A program made the translations under genes and the position numbers. From assembly GCF_000308295.2 (NCBI RefSeq), contig NZ_HG326653.1, positions 844,755-908,754 of the forward strand: a stretch of 64,000 bases of DNA, read 5' to 3'. Every line of letters starts with the position of its first letter. Within the stretch, counting starts at the first letter, position 1. Below the pieces are notes generated by a model. The model was not told the DNA's origin, searched no databases, and saw nothing but the letters and a program-made list of their open reading frames with translations. The DNA comes from Afipia birgiae 34632 (GTDB taxonomy: Bacteria; Pseudomonadota; Alphaproteobacteria; Rhizobiales; Xanthobacteraceae). This document shows positions 8,283 through 15,410 of this stretch, piece after piece.

Positions 8283-8576
8283 ATGGACAGGAAGTGGATA
8301 TTTGCAGCTAGCGGCGTGTTGCTGTTGGCCATTACCGGAGCGGCCATGCTCACGGCCGAACCCCGCCGAGGCCCGGTTTTCATAGCAGGCGACCAGCCGG
8401 TCACCGAGGATCAAGTGCGACAGAAGTTGCAATCCGACGGTTGGTCAAACGTACAGATCGTTCGCGATGGACGGTATCTTGAAGCGATCGGTGCGAAGGC
8501 CGGCCAAACCACGAAGGTCGTCGTCGACGCGCGAACCGGCCGGTTGCGCGCGGCTGACGACGATGACGATGATTGA
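8283..8576 (+). CDS. Small exported PepSY-like protein
   Basis: 97 residues: an N-terminal hydrophobic segment (about 6-25, signal peptide or anchor), then a PepSY-like half (VTEDQVRQKLQSDGWSNVQIVRDGRYLEAIG, ending KVVVDARTGRLRAADD) and an acidic tail of six Asp. PepSY modules bind or inhibit partners at the membrane surface and often accompany cytochromes or metal systems; the acidic tail could bind cations. It is 43 bp after the LamG-like gene, probably the last gene of the cytochrome b operon. A GAGGCC..GGCCTC hairpin overlaps its stop. Confidence 0.72.
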   Translation: MDRKWIFAASGVLLLAITGAAMLTAEPRRGPVFIAGDQPVTEDQVRQKLQSDGWSNVQIVRDGRYLEAIGAKAGQTTKVVVDARTGRLRAADDDDDD

Positions 8577-8593
8577 GGCCTGAGTCTGGCCTC
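8575..8593. terminator. Hairpin between convergent genes
   Basis: A perfect 6-bp stem GAGGCC / GGCCTC with a 7-base loop, placed in the short gap between the PepSY-like gene and the convergent tupC. There is no clear T run, so intrinsic termination is only possible, not shown. Confidence 0.35.
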
Positions 8594-8610
8594 TCATTGT
8601 TACAATTGAT

Positions 8611-9369
8611 CTATTGACCACTATTGGTGCGGGCATCCCAGAGATGATCGCTGCCGACGATCTCGGCAACACGACGCGTTCCGGGGTGTTGCACGATTCC
8701 CTGGGGCGAGCCTTCCTGGATGATCGTTCCTGCGTCGATGATCAGGCAGCGAACGCAAAGGATGGAAGCCTCCGCCAGATCGTGGCTAACGAACACCGTC
8801 ACCATTCGCCGCGCTCGCAGTACGACCGCCAATTCCTGAACCAGGCGACGACGGGTCGGCTGGTCGAGCGCGGCAAATGGCTCATCGAGGAACAGGACTT
8901 CCGGCTCGAGCACCAAAGCTCGCGCCAGGCTCGTTCTCTGCGCCTCTCCACCTGAGAGCGTGGCAATGTTGCGGTCGGCGAGATGGTCGATCTTCAATTG
9001 CTCGAGCACCGGCTTGACCCGTGCCTGGCGCTCGATGCGGCCGACGCCCCGCAAGGCCAGTCCAAGGCCGACATTGTGGCCGACTGTGCCACGGAGAAGC
9101 AGCGGTTGCTGAAATACGGCCGCGATGCGTCGGTGGTAGGCTAATGGTGGCAACTCCCGTCCCAGAATCTGCCCCTTCAAGGCGATCGAGCCCGAGGCAA
9201 GAGGGAGCAGGCCCGCGAGCGCCTGCAACAAGGTGCTCTTTCCGGCGCCGTTTGGACCATAGATGCCTATAGTTTCGCCGGCATGCGCGAGGAAATCGGT
9301 TGGCTGGAGCGTCAGGCGGCTGCCCCGGTGAACACTGATGCCCGTGGCCCGAAGGAGCGCGCCCGTCAC
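8611..9369 (-). CDS. tupC: Tungstate ABC importer, ATP-binding subunit
   Basis: 252 residues from a GTG at 9369. Walker A GPNGAGKST, signature LSGGEAQR and Walker B VLFLDEPFAAL are intact, and the order and length fit TupC/WtpC-type ATPases. It ends just inside the convergent gap after the PepSY-like gene. Its start overlaps the end of the permease gene by 4 bp, so the two are translationally coupled. With TupA and TupB it would drive uptake of tungstate, and possibly molybdate, for oxyanion cofactors. Confidence 0.88.
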   Translation of the reverse strand: MTGALLRATGISVHRGSRLTLQPTDFLAHAGETIGIYGPNGAGKSTLLQALAGLLPLASGSIALKGQILGRELPPLAYHRRIAAVFQQPLLLRGTVGHNVGLGLALRGVGRIERQARVKPVLEQLKIDHLADRNIATLSGGEAQRTSLARALVLEPEVLFLDEPFAALDQPTRRRLVQELAVVLRARRMVTVFVSHDLAEASILCVRCLIIDAGTIIQEGSPQGIVQHPGTRRVAEIVGSDHLWDARTNSGQ

Positions 9370-10091
9370 CGGTGACCATCGCGTTGTTGCGCCCAGGTCA
9401 GCAGGCCGACGACCAGCGCCACCAGCAGGAGCAAGACGATGCCGTAGGCCATAGCCCGATCATAATGACCCATGCCGGTTTCCATGACGATCGCTGTGGT
9501 CAACACCCGCGTCGAGCCGGGCAGGTTTCCGCCGAGCATCTGACTTGCACCGACTTCGGACACGACCGCGCCGAAGCCGGCCATGTATGCAACCAACAAA
9601 GGCAGGCGTATTTCGCGACTCAAGAGCCAAAGCGTTTGCCAACGTGAGGCGCCAAGTGCCCAGATTTGAAGCCGAAGCTTTGGGTCGAGTTGCTGGAGCG
9701 CAACGACGGTCAGATTGACGATGATCGGCACGCTTAGGATGAACTGGCCGACCATCATCGCATAGGGTGTGAACCGCAGGTTCAGGTATCCCAGCGGCCC
9801 ATGCCTCAGCAGCAGAATCGAAAGGACCAGGCCAACGACGACCGGCGGAAGCCCGAAGCCGGTGTTGCAAATGGCAAGCAAAACCACGCGGCCTGGAAAC
9901 CTCGCATAGGTGATCCAGAGCCCGATTGGAACGCCGACCGCCATGCTGGCGAGGGTGGCCGAGACCGAGATAAGCAGCGACTGCCGAATGATGATCCACG
10001 TTTCGGGATCGCCCGTCACGAGCAGCAGAACCGCGTCGACAAGCCCCTGACCAATCTCGGCCCAGTAGTCCCAGGATCCGGTCCCCATCAC
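9366..10091 (-). CDS. tupB: Tungstate ABC importer, permease subunit
   Basis: 241 residues with about five to six membrane helices. The stretch GFGAVVSEVGASQMLGGN is the EAA-type loop that contacts the ATPase and is typical of TupB. It sits between tupC (4-bp overlap) and tupA (21 bp away) on the minus strand in the order tupA-tupB-tupC. The start could be either of two adjacent ATG codons. Confidence 0.88.
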   Translation of the reverse strand: MMGTGSWDYWAEIGQGLVDAVLLLVTGDPETWIIIRQSLLISVSATLASMAVGVPIGLWITYARFPGRVVLLAICNTGFGLPPVVVGLVLSILLLRHGPLGYLNLRFTPYAMMVGQFILSVPIIVNLTVVALQQLDPKLRLQIWALGASRWQTLWLLSREIRLPLLVAYMAGFGAVVSEVGASQMLGGNLPGSTRVLTTAIVMETGMGHYDRAMAYGIVLLLLVALVVGLLTWAQQRDGHR

Positions 10092-10112
10092 GCAGCCTCG
10101 CCGATCCCGGTA

Positions 10113-10970
10113 TCAGTTCTGCAGAAGCTGGGCCTCGTTCAGGTTTGCGGCCGGCACAAATAGCGACCGGCCATACTCTGCCTTTCCGACTTCGGCGATA
10201 ACCGCCTGTCCCTCCGAAGAAACGATCCAGTCTGCGAACGCTTGCCCGGCTGGCGCGTTCACGCGGGGGAACTTGGTCGAGTTCACCGGCATGACGTGGT
10301 AAATATTGTAGAGGACAGGATCGTTCTCGACGAGAACGGGCAAGCCGAGGCGTTTGGCGTGGACAAGGTAGGTGCCCCGATCGGTGAAGGCATAGGCTTG
10401 GAACTGGGACGCGACATCCATCGTCAAGCCTTGGCCCTGACCCGTTTCACGATACCAGGACTGGCCTTTCGGATCGATCCCGGCTCGTTTCCATGTTGCC
10501 AATTCTCGAACATGCGTTCCGGATTGATCGCCACGGGACACAAACGGCGATTTGGTCTCAGCAATGCGCCGCAGTGCGTCGACCGCCTTCAGGCCCCGGA
10601 TCTTCGCCGGGTCACTGTCCGGCCCGATAACGACAAAATCATTATACATCACGAGCCGCCGCGACGTGCCATTGCCATCGCTCATCCAGAGCTTCTCAGC
10701 CTCGGGCGAATGCGTCAGCAGGACGTCCCCCTCGCCACGGGCACCCTGTTTCAGGATGTCGCCACTGCCGGCGACAATCGCTTTTACGGTCAGGCCGGAT
10801 TTTTTCGCAAATGCATCGGTCAGGACTCGTAGGATTCCGCTATCCTGCGTGGTCGTGGTCGTCAGGACAACGAGTTCATTGGAGTTGGCAGGTTGCGCGT
10901 TTGCCGGCGTAACCAGACCCGCTAGGCCGACGAAAAGAGTAGCCAGAAGTAAATGGCAACGGCGAATCAT
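10113..10970 (-). CDS. tupA: Tungstate-binding periplasmic protein
   Basis: 285 residues. A signal peptide covers about residues 1-25 (core LLLATLFVGLAGLV, then NAQ). The mature protein starts with the TupA hallmark VLTTTTTQDSG, followed by GDVLLTHSPEAE and VSRGDQSGTHVRE, which line the oxyanion site in this family. First gene of a minus-strand tup operon. Tungstate and chromate are both tetrahedral oxyanions, which may explain its presence inside a chromate island, but the TTTTTQDSG motif favours tungstate. Confidence 0.92.
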   Translation of the reverse strand: MIRRCHLLLATLFVGLAGLVTPANAQPANSNELVVLTTTTTQDSGILRVLTDAFAKKSGLTVKAIVAGSGDILKQGARGEGDVLLTHSPEAEKLWMSDGNGTSRRLVMYNDFVVIGPDSDPAKIRGLKAVDALRRIAETKSPFVSRGDQSGTHVRELATWKRAGIDPKGQSWYRETGQGQGLTMDVASQFQAYAFTDRGTYLVHAKRLGLPVLVENDPVLYNIYHVMPVNSTKFPRVNAPAGQAFADWIVSSEGQAVIAEVGKAEYGRSLFVPAANLNEAQLLQN

Positions 10971-11396
10971 GCGTCAGTCTCCTGCGCGATCCATCACGGT
11001 GGATGAATGGATTTTGAAATCACCGGCATCGTCATGCCAGAATGCGCAGCGGCTCATCAGCTTGCTACGATGGAACCGACAGTAGCGGGAGAACCGTCGA
11101 TGGAAAAGGTCCTACACGCGACTGATGAGAAATTTCCGCCTGCCAATGGGTGGCTTGGACCAGTACCCGGCTTCGACATTGACAAATTGGCTTCTCCGGC
11201 CTTACCTACCTTCATGGGGAAGCGATCTCCCCACGAGGCGACATGCCCAAGAATCGCGTCCGGTTTTCCACCAAGGGCGCATCATGTCTGCCGATATCCC
11301 AATCTCACCCGATAAAATCTCTGATGCTGGCGTGCTGCGGTCAGCCGACGGCTCAGGTGTCAGGTTGCCTTCCAGGCCATACGTCGGGAGGCTGTC
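10971..11396. other. Gap between tupA and the second SOD, no convincing gene
   Basis: About 430 bp separating divergent operons. Several overlapping short frames exist on the plus strand (for example from 11007 and 11125) but none has a signal peptide, domain or good ribosome site. It should hold promoters for tupA (minus) and for the SOD gene (plus). I see no riboswitch or strong palindrome. It may be remnant DNA from the joining of two gene blocks. Confidence 0.4.
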
Positions 11397-11975
11397 ATGA
11401 AACCCCTTTCATGCGATCCGAGCCGCATCCGTGGCATGTCCGAACGCATGATCGTCAGTCACTACGAGAATAACTACGGCGGCGCGGTGAAGCGGCTGAA
11501 CCTCATCGAAGAGCAGCTTGCCGGCCTCGACTATGCAACGGCACCCAATTTCCTGATCAACGGGCTGAAGCGAGAACAGCTCATCGCGACCAATTCAATG
11601 ATCCTGCACGAGGTGTTCTTCGATGGCCTTGGTGATGAAAGCGAGCCGGGAACCAGCCTGAAGGACGCGCTCGCACGTGATTTCGGTTCCTATGGGCGCT
11701 GGCAGACCGAATTCATCGCAATGGGCAAGGCGCTGGGTGGTGGTTCAGGCTGGGTACTGCTGACCTGGTCGCCGCGTGATCCGAAACTCGTCAATCAATG
11801 GGCGTCTGATCACTGCCATACCTTGGCCGGCGCAACGCCGATCCTGGCGCTCGATATGTACGAGCATTCCTATCACATCGATTACGGCGCGAAGGCTGGC
11901 GATTATGTCGGCGTCTTCATGTCAACCATCAATTGGCCGGCAGTGCAGCGCGTCTATGAGGGGCTCCTGAAATGA
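11397..11975 (+). CDS. Fe/Mn superoxide dismutase, second copy
   Basis: 192 residues, a complete SOD. The motifs SHYENNYGGAVKRLN, ILHEVFFDGLGD and LDMYEHSYHIDYG match the SOD half of the fusion at 1699 nearly word for word and supply the same metal ligands, so the two are paralogs. Unlike the first copy there is no rhodanese extension; the protein ends at the SOD C-terminus. GGGAGG lies just upstream of the ATG. Its stop overlaps the next gene (ATGA), coupling it to a small secreted family member, just as the first SOD heads an operon containing such members. Confidence 0.92.
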   Translation: MKPLSCDPSRIRGMSERMIVSHYENNYGGAVKRLNLIEEQLAGLDYATAPNFLINGLKREQLIATNSMILHEVFFDGLGDESEPGTSLKDALARDFGSYGRWQTEFIAMGKALGGGSGWVLLTWSPRDPKLVNQWASDHCHTLAGATPILALDMYEHSYHIDYGAKAGDYVGVFMSTINWPAVQRVYEGLLK

Positions 11976-12352
11976 CTTCGCATCGACGACTTGGGATCGT
12001 GCTAGTTGCAAGCACGCTCACGCTCGCCTCACAATCTTCCGCGCGCGCAGAAGACCAGTTTAAATTGCTCGATGCGAGCCAGATTCGTGCGCGGATCGTC
12101 GGCAACGACATCACCGACGGTCCGCACTGGTCGATGTATCTGCGGCCGGACGGCAAGCTGATTAGCGCCGAGTCCGGTAGTTCATGGACCGGCATCTGGA
12201 AGGTCCAGGGCAACAAGCTTTGTATATCGTTGCCGAGCAGTACGTCGGTCGAGTGCAGTGAGGTGTGGATGTCCGGAGCGAATGTCAGGATGCGCGCCAG
12301 CAAGGATCAGGAGACATTCGACGCCATTATTGCCAAGCATCGCGGCAAGTGA
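11972..12352 (+). CDS. Small secreted protein, chromate-island family copy 3
   Basis: 126 residues with a signal peptide (about 1-26, core GIVLVASTLTLA, then ARA). The family pattern is present but the most diverged: ASQIRARI, ITDGPHW in place of LTDEVHW, TGIWKV, and the Cys pair KLCI...ECSEVW ten residues apart. The C-terminus lacks the EGVL motif of the other copies. It overlaps the second SOD gene by 4 bp, which ties the family directly to superoxide defence. Function unknown. Confidence 0.75.
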   Translation: MTSHRRLGIVLVASTLTLASQSSARAEDQFKLLDASQIRARIVGNDITDGPHWSMYLRPDGKLISAESGSSWTGIWKVQGNKLCISLPSSTSVECSEVWMSGANVRMRASKDQETFDAIIAKHRGK

Positions 12353-12413
12353 CGATGAAATTAATGCGGGCTCGGAGGGGGGATCTGTTTTGATCCAACC
12401 ATGGAGGTTCACA

Positions 12414-13355
12414 ATGCGTCTGAGAAATTGTCTGGCTGCTTCAATCCTGGCGTCGTCGTCCGCATTGAGCGCGAATGCGCAATCCATCGACTGGAAGGTC
12501 TTTACCGAACCATTCATCTCCAGTGCCTACGCCCAGACCATCGAGTGGCAAAAGGTCGATGACATCTTTGGTCGGAAGCCGGCGATCTCCGGCGAGGTGC
12601 ATCGTTATGGATTTCCACGCAGTGATCTGACCGTCACGCTGGATGGCGTGACCATCAAGCCGTCGTTGGCGCTCGGCGGCTGGATTGCGTTCATGCCGAT
12701 GCACGGCGAAGCCATGGCAATGGGCGATCTCGTGCTGCTGGAAACCGAAGTCAACCCGGTCATGGCCAAGCTTATCGCGGGTGGGCTTGAGATCACCGCG
12801 ATTCACAACCACCTGCTGCGGGCGAGTCCCGCGACCTTCTACATGCATGTCGGCGGTCGCGGCGATCCTGTGAAGATGGCTGCCGTCATCCGCGACGCGC
12901 TGGCAGCAAGCAAGACGCCGTTGACGCCGACCGCTGCATCTGCGCCGCCAGCGATCGATCTCGATACCGCCCAGCTCGATCAAATCATCGGCGCCAAGGG
13001 GCAGAACAATGGCGGCGTCTACGCTTTCGCCGTTCCGCGGCGCGATCCGATCAGCGAGGGCGGAATGCAGATCGCGCCGGTCGGCCCGATGGGCGTGGCG
13101 CAGGCGATCAACTTCCAGCCGACCGGCGGCGGCAAGGCCGCGATCACGGGTGATTTTGTTTTGACGGGCGACGAGGTCAATCCGGTCATCAAAGCCCTAA
13201 AATCGAATGGCATCGACGTGACGGCGATTCATAGCCACATGCTCAGCGAGCAGCCGCGACTGTTCTTCCTGCATTTCTGGGCCGTCGACGATGCGATCAA
13301 GCTGGCAAAGAGTCTGCGCGCGGCGCTCGACAAGACCACCAGCACAATGAGATAG
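12414..13355 (+). CDS. Exported DUF1259 (LppY/LpqO-like) protein, two repeats
   Basis: 313 residues from the ATG at 12414 (TGGAGG upstream). A signal peptide covers about 1-22 (ALSANA). The protein consists of two DUF1259 repeats: VDDIFGRKPAISGEVHRYGF with EVNPVMAKLIAGGLEITAIHNHLL in the first (about 40-170), and LDQIIGAKGQNNGGVYAFAVPR with EVNPVIKALKSNGIDVTAIHSHML in the second (about 185-305). Conserved His residues in AIHNH and AIHSH suggest metal binding. The family is found with metal and oxidative stress genes in proteobacteria and as LppY/LpqO in mycobacteria; its role is not settled. Confidence 0.82.
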   Translation: MRLRNCLAASILASSSALSANAQSIDWKVFTEPFISSAYAQTIEWQKVDDIFGRKPAISGEVHRYGFPRSDLTVTLDGVTIKPSLALGGWIAFMPMHGEAMAMGDLVLLETEVNPVMAKLIAGGLEITAIHNHLLRASPATFYMHVGGRGDPVKMAAVIRDALAASKTPLTPTAASAPPAIDLDTAQLDQIIGAKGQNNGGVYAFAVPRRDPISEGGMQIAPVGPMGVAQAINFQPTGGGKAAITGDFVLTGDEVNPVIKALKSNGIDVTAIHSHMLSEQPRLFFLHFWAVDDAIKLAKSLRAALDKTTSTMR

Positions 13356-13374
13356 AACAGGAGGAACGAATAAT

Positions 13375-13587
13375 ATGCCGAACTTGAGGAGAAACCGGTG
13401 GATGAGGCGCGCGGCCCTGGTGGCGCTCGCGGTGACTGTTCTCTTCGCCGCTGATCGGGCCGCCGAAGCCCAGACGTCCTGCAAGGTATGCGCCGAACAG
13501 CGTAAGGCGTGTATGAAGAATTACGCAGGTCTGGCCTGTAAGACCGAGTACCAGATATGTCTCAAGTCGTGCAAACCAAAACACTAA
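13375..13587 (+). CDS. Six-cysteine secreted mini-protein
   Basis: 70 residues. A signal peptide covers about 1-32 (core ALVALAVTVLFAA). The mature 38 residues hold six Cys in the order CKVC, KACM, LACK, QICL, KSCK. This spacing suggests three disulfides or a metal-binding knot, with Lys/Gln-rich helices between. It is 19 bp after the DUF1259 gene and overlaps the next ORF by 31 bp. No family is recognised with confidence. Confidence 0.68.
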   Translation: MPNLRRNRWMRRAALVALAVTVLFAADRAAEAQTSCKVCAEQRKACMKNYAGLACKTEYQICLKSCKPKH

Positions 13588-14024
13588 GTGCCGTTGTGCG
13601 TGGACGTGGTGCAAGACCGATCATCCAGTTTGTCGGCATCACCTTTCTGACCCTGCTGGTGTTCGAGAGCGGGAGCACATGGGCGGAAAATCTAAAGAGG
13701 CTATCGGGCGTACAGATACGCGCCAGATTTTCGAATATGCAGCTCACCGATGAAGTGCATTGGCGCGAAGTCTACCAACGGGACGGCTCGGTCCGCAGCT
13801 ACTCGATGGGCAAGCTGCGAACGGGAAAATGGTTCGTTCGTGCGGATGATTTCTGCGTTGATCTCCCCGAACCCGATGGAGGCTGCTACGAAGTGAAGTC
13901 CTCGGGCTCGCGGATCGTAATGACGCCGAAGGGAACGGGTCTAACGATCGAGGGTGTTCTCCAGCCGATTTCAGATGCCAGCAATTCGGCGGCGTGGCCG
14001 AATTTGCCGACAAGAGGCAGATGA
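13557..14024 (+). CDS. Small secreted protein, chromate-island family copy 4
   Basis: 155 residues from the ATG at 13557, which overlaps the preceding gene by 31 bp. A GTG at 13596 would remove the overlap and give a signal peptide of normal length (core FVGITFLTLLVF, then TWA). The mature part has LSGVQIRARF, LTDEVHW, GKWFV, the Cys pair DFCV...GCYEVK nine residues apart, and IEGVLQP. Together with copies 1 and 2 it defines the family core. It is the last gene of the second SOD operon. Confidence 0.72.
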   Translation: MSQVVQTKTLSAVVRGRGARPIIQFVGITFLTLLVFESGSTWAENLKRLSGVQIRARFSNMQLTDEVHWREVYQRDGSVRSYSMGKLRTGKWFVRADDFCVDLPEPDGGCYEVKSSGSRIVMTPKGTGLTIEGVLQPISDASNSAAWPNLPTRGR

Positions 14025-14225
14025 CGCCGTTCGGCACCAGTTGCTACGGCCAAGCCTCGATAACTATTCTGAGTGTTCGCCGTGTCATTGAACCGCGCGG
14101 CACATTACGCGCCGGCAGCGAACCGGCGCGCACGAGCCTTCGCGATTACGTGCACCGTCCGAACCGAACGCTTTGCCAAAATCGGGCCAAGTGCAAGATA
14201 TCAGGTATTTCTTGGGGCAAGCGCA

Positions 14226-14690
14226 CTACGCAGTTTGTCTCTGCCGAGATGTCAGTATGGCTGAGAGAGCAGCAATCAGAAGCAGACCGGCGCGGGCTGC
14301 AAATGTTATGCGATAGCCGCTCATGTCATAGAGGACGCCTCCAATCACGGCACCGAACGTAATCGCATGCTGGATCACAGCGACCAGCAGATCGCCGCCG
14401 GTTTTCGCGTCATCCGGCAGCGATCGCGTCAGCCAGGTCCACCAGCCGACCGGCGTGACCGTGCCAATGAGGCCCCAGGCCGCAAGAACCGTCGCGGTGA
14501 CGGCGAGGTGCCCGCCGAACAGGATCAGCGTAACCGCAATGCCTGCCATCGCGACCGGGATCACAATCAAGGTGCGATAGGGGCCATCCTTCCGGAAACG
14601 GCTGATGAAGCTGGTGCCGATGAAACCGGCAATGCCAATCCCGAGCAGCACCCGTGAAAGCGTTGAGCCATCGACCTGGGGCTGCGCGGG
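14226..14690 (-). pseudogene. Truncated MFS transporter, C-terminal part only
   Basis: The minus frame reads [18 protein letters not shown], then the helices of the second half of a DHA1-type major facilitator protein (PVGWWTWLTRSLPDDAKTGG is a typical late loop), ending in a stop at 14226. In the full family about 200 residues precede this point. Upstream of about 14690 the frame runs into unrelated sequence and a stop at 14706, so the N-terminal half is lost. The break lies only 150 bp from the intact tRNA-Arg, which suggests that an insertion or deletion at that site cut the gene. Confidence 0.72.
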
Positions 14691-14843
14691 ATAATAAACG
14701 CGATATCACCGTCAGCGATTCGAGCTTGTTCACCCCAAACACCGCAGTTTCTACGCTTTTTCGCGCACGGACCATCTTCCGCTCTTCGCGCATGCGTAGT
14801 TTCGGCGGGTTATCGGCGGCTTTAGAGGGCAATCGGCGGTATT

Positions 14844-14920
14844 TGGCGCACCCGACAGGATTCGAACCTGTGACCTTCGGCTTCGGAGGCCGACACTCTA
14901 TCCAGCTGAGCTACGGGTGC
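14844..14920 (-). tRNA. tRNA-Arg (anticodon CCG)
   Basis: On the minus strand the sequence starts GCACCCGTAGCTCAGCTGG, giving the acceptor strand and D arm. The anticodon stem TCGGC / GCCGA encloses the loop CTCCGAA with anticodon CCG. The T arm contains GGTTCGAATCC, and the acceptor closes with CGGGTGC plus G and an encoded CCA. The 7-bp acceptor stem pairs perfectly. Two partial copies of the 5' half lie upstream (15165-15210 and 17443-17468), marking the locus as an integration site. Confidence 0.95.
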
Positions 14921-15164
14921 ATTGATCTTCAGATAGTGGCCGAGACCGAACAGGGTCAATCTCGAATCTGACATTCACATCAGCGCAACGACGCGGGCTC
15001 ACGCCCCACCGATTGTCGCCGTTCGTACTCTACACACTCCCCACCGTTTGCTTCCGCGATGCTTCCGCGACCACGGAAGCGGTTTTCCTGCTTCCTTCGA
15101 GTTTTGCCAATCGCTTGGTTTACCTCGATTTTCTCGACTCGCACCTTCACCGCACTTGACTTAG

Positions 15165-15210
15165 CGTTGCCTTCGGAGGGCAACGCTCTATCCAGCTGAG
15201 CTACGGGTGC
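15165..15210 (-). repeat. Partial tRNA-Arg(CCG), 5' half
   Basis: On the minus strand this repeats the acceptor 5' strand, D arm and complete anticodon arm of a tRNA-Arg, again with loop CTCCGAA. The stem is TTGCC / GGCAA instead of the TCGGC / GCCGA of the intact gene, so it comes from a different tRNA-Arg allele. The T arm and 3' acceptor strand are missing. It is best read as an att-site remnant. The 244 bp between it and the intact tRNA and the 200 bp on its other side hold no gene; apparent frames there are read-through of the tRNA sequence. Confidence 0.8.
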
Positions 15211-15410
15211 AATAGTGTCCATTTAGCCGATTGGCCCCGCGCGGGCAACGGGCGGAGTGGATTTTGAAGCCCGATTTCGGGCCCGTGTTGCCCTGTCTCA
15301 GATCACCGGTTCGGGCCGTGTCGGATGAGACGCGGCCTCTGTGGCGGGTTGTGGTGCGGTTGGCCCGTTGACGATCGGCCCGCTATCGGCTCGCCGGCAA
15401 GGCAGAATTG

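Noticed and set aside
10971..11096. Possible oxyanion-cofactor riboswitch in the tupA leader
   Set aside because: I could not draw a conserved multi-stem structure there; only weak short pairings are present.
14980..15222. An 80-residue minus-strand frame beginning with [14 protein letters not shown]
   Set aside because: The VAQLDRALPSEG phrase is the well-known chance translation of a tRNA-Arg 5' half; the rest has no family or start signal.
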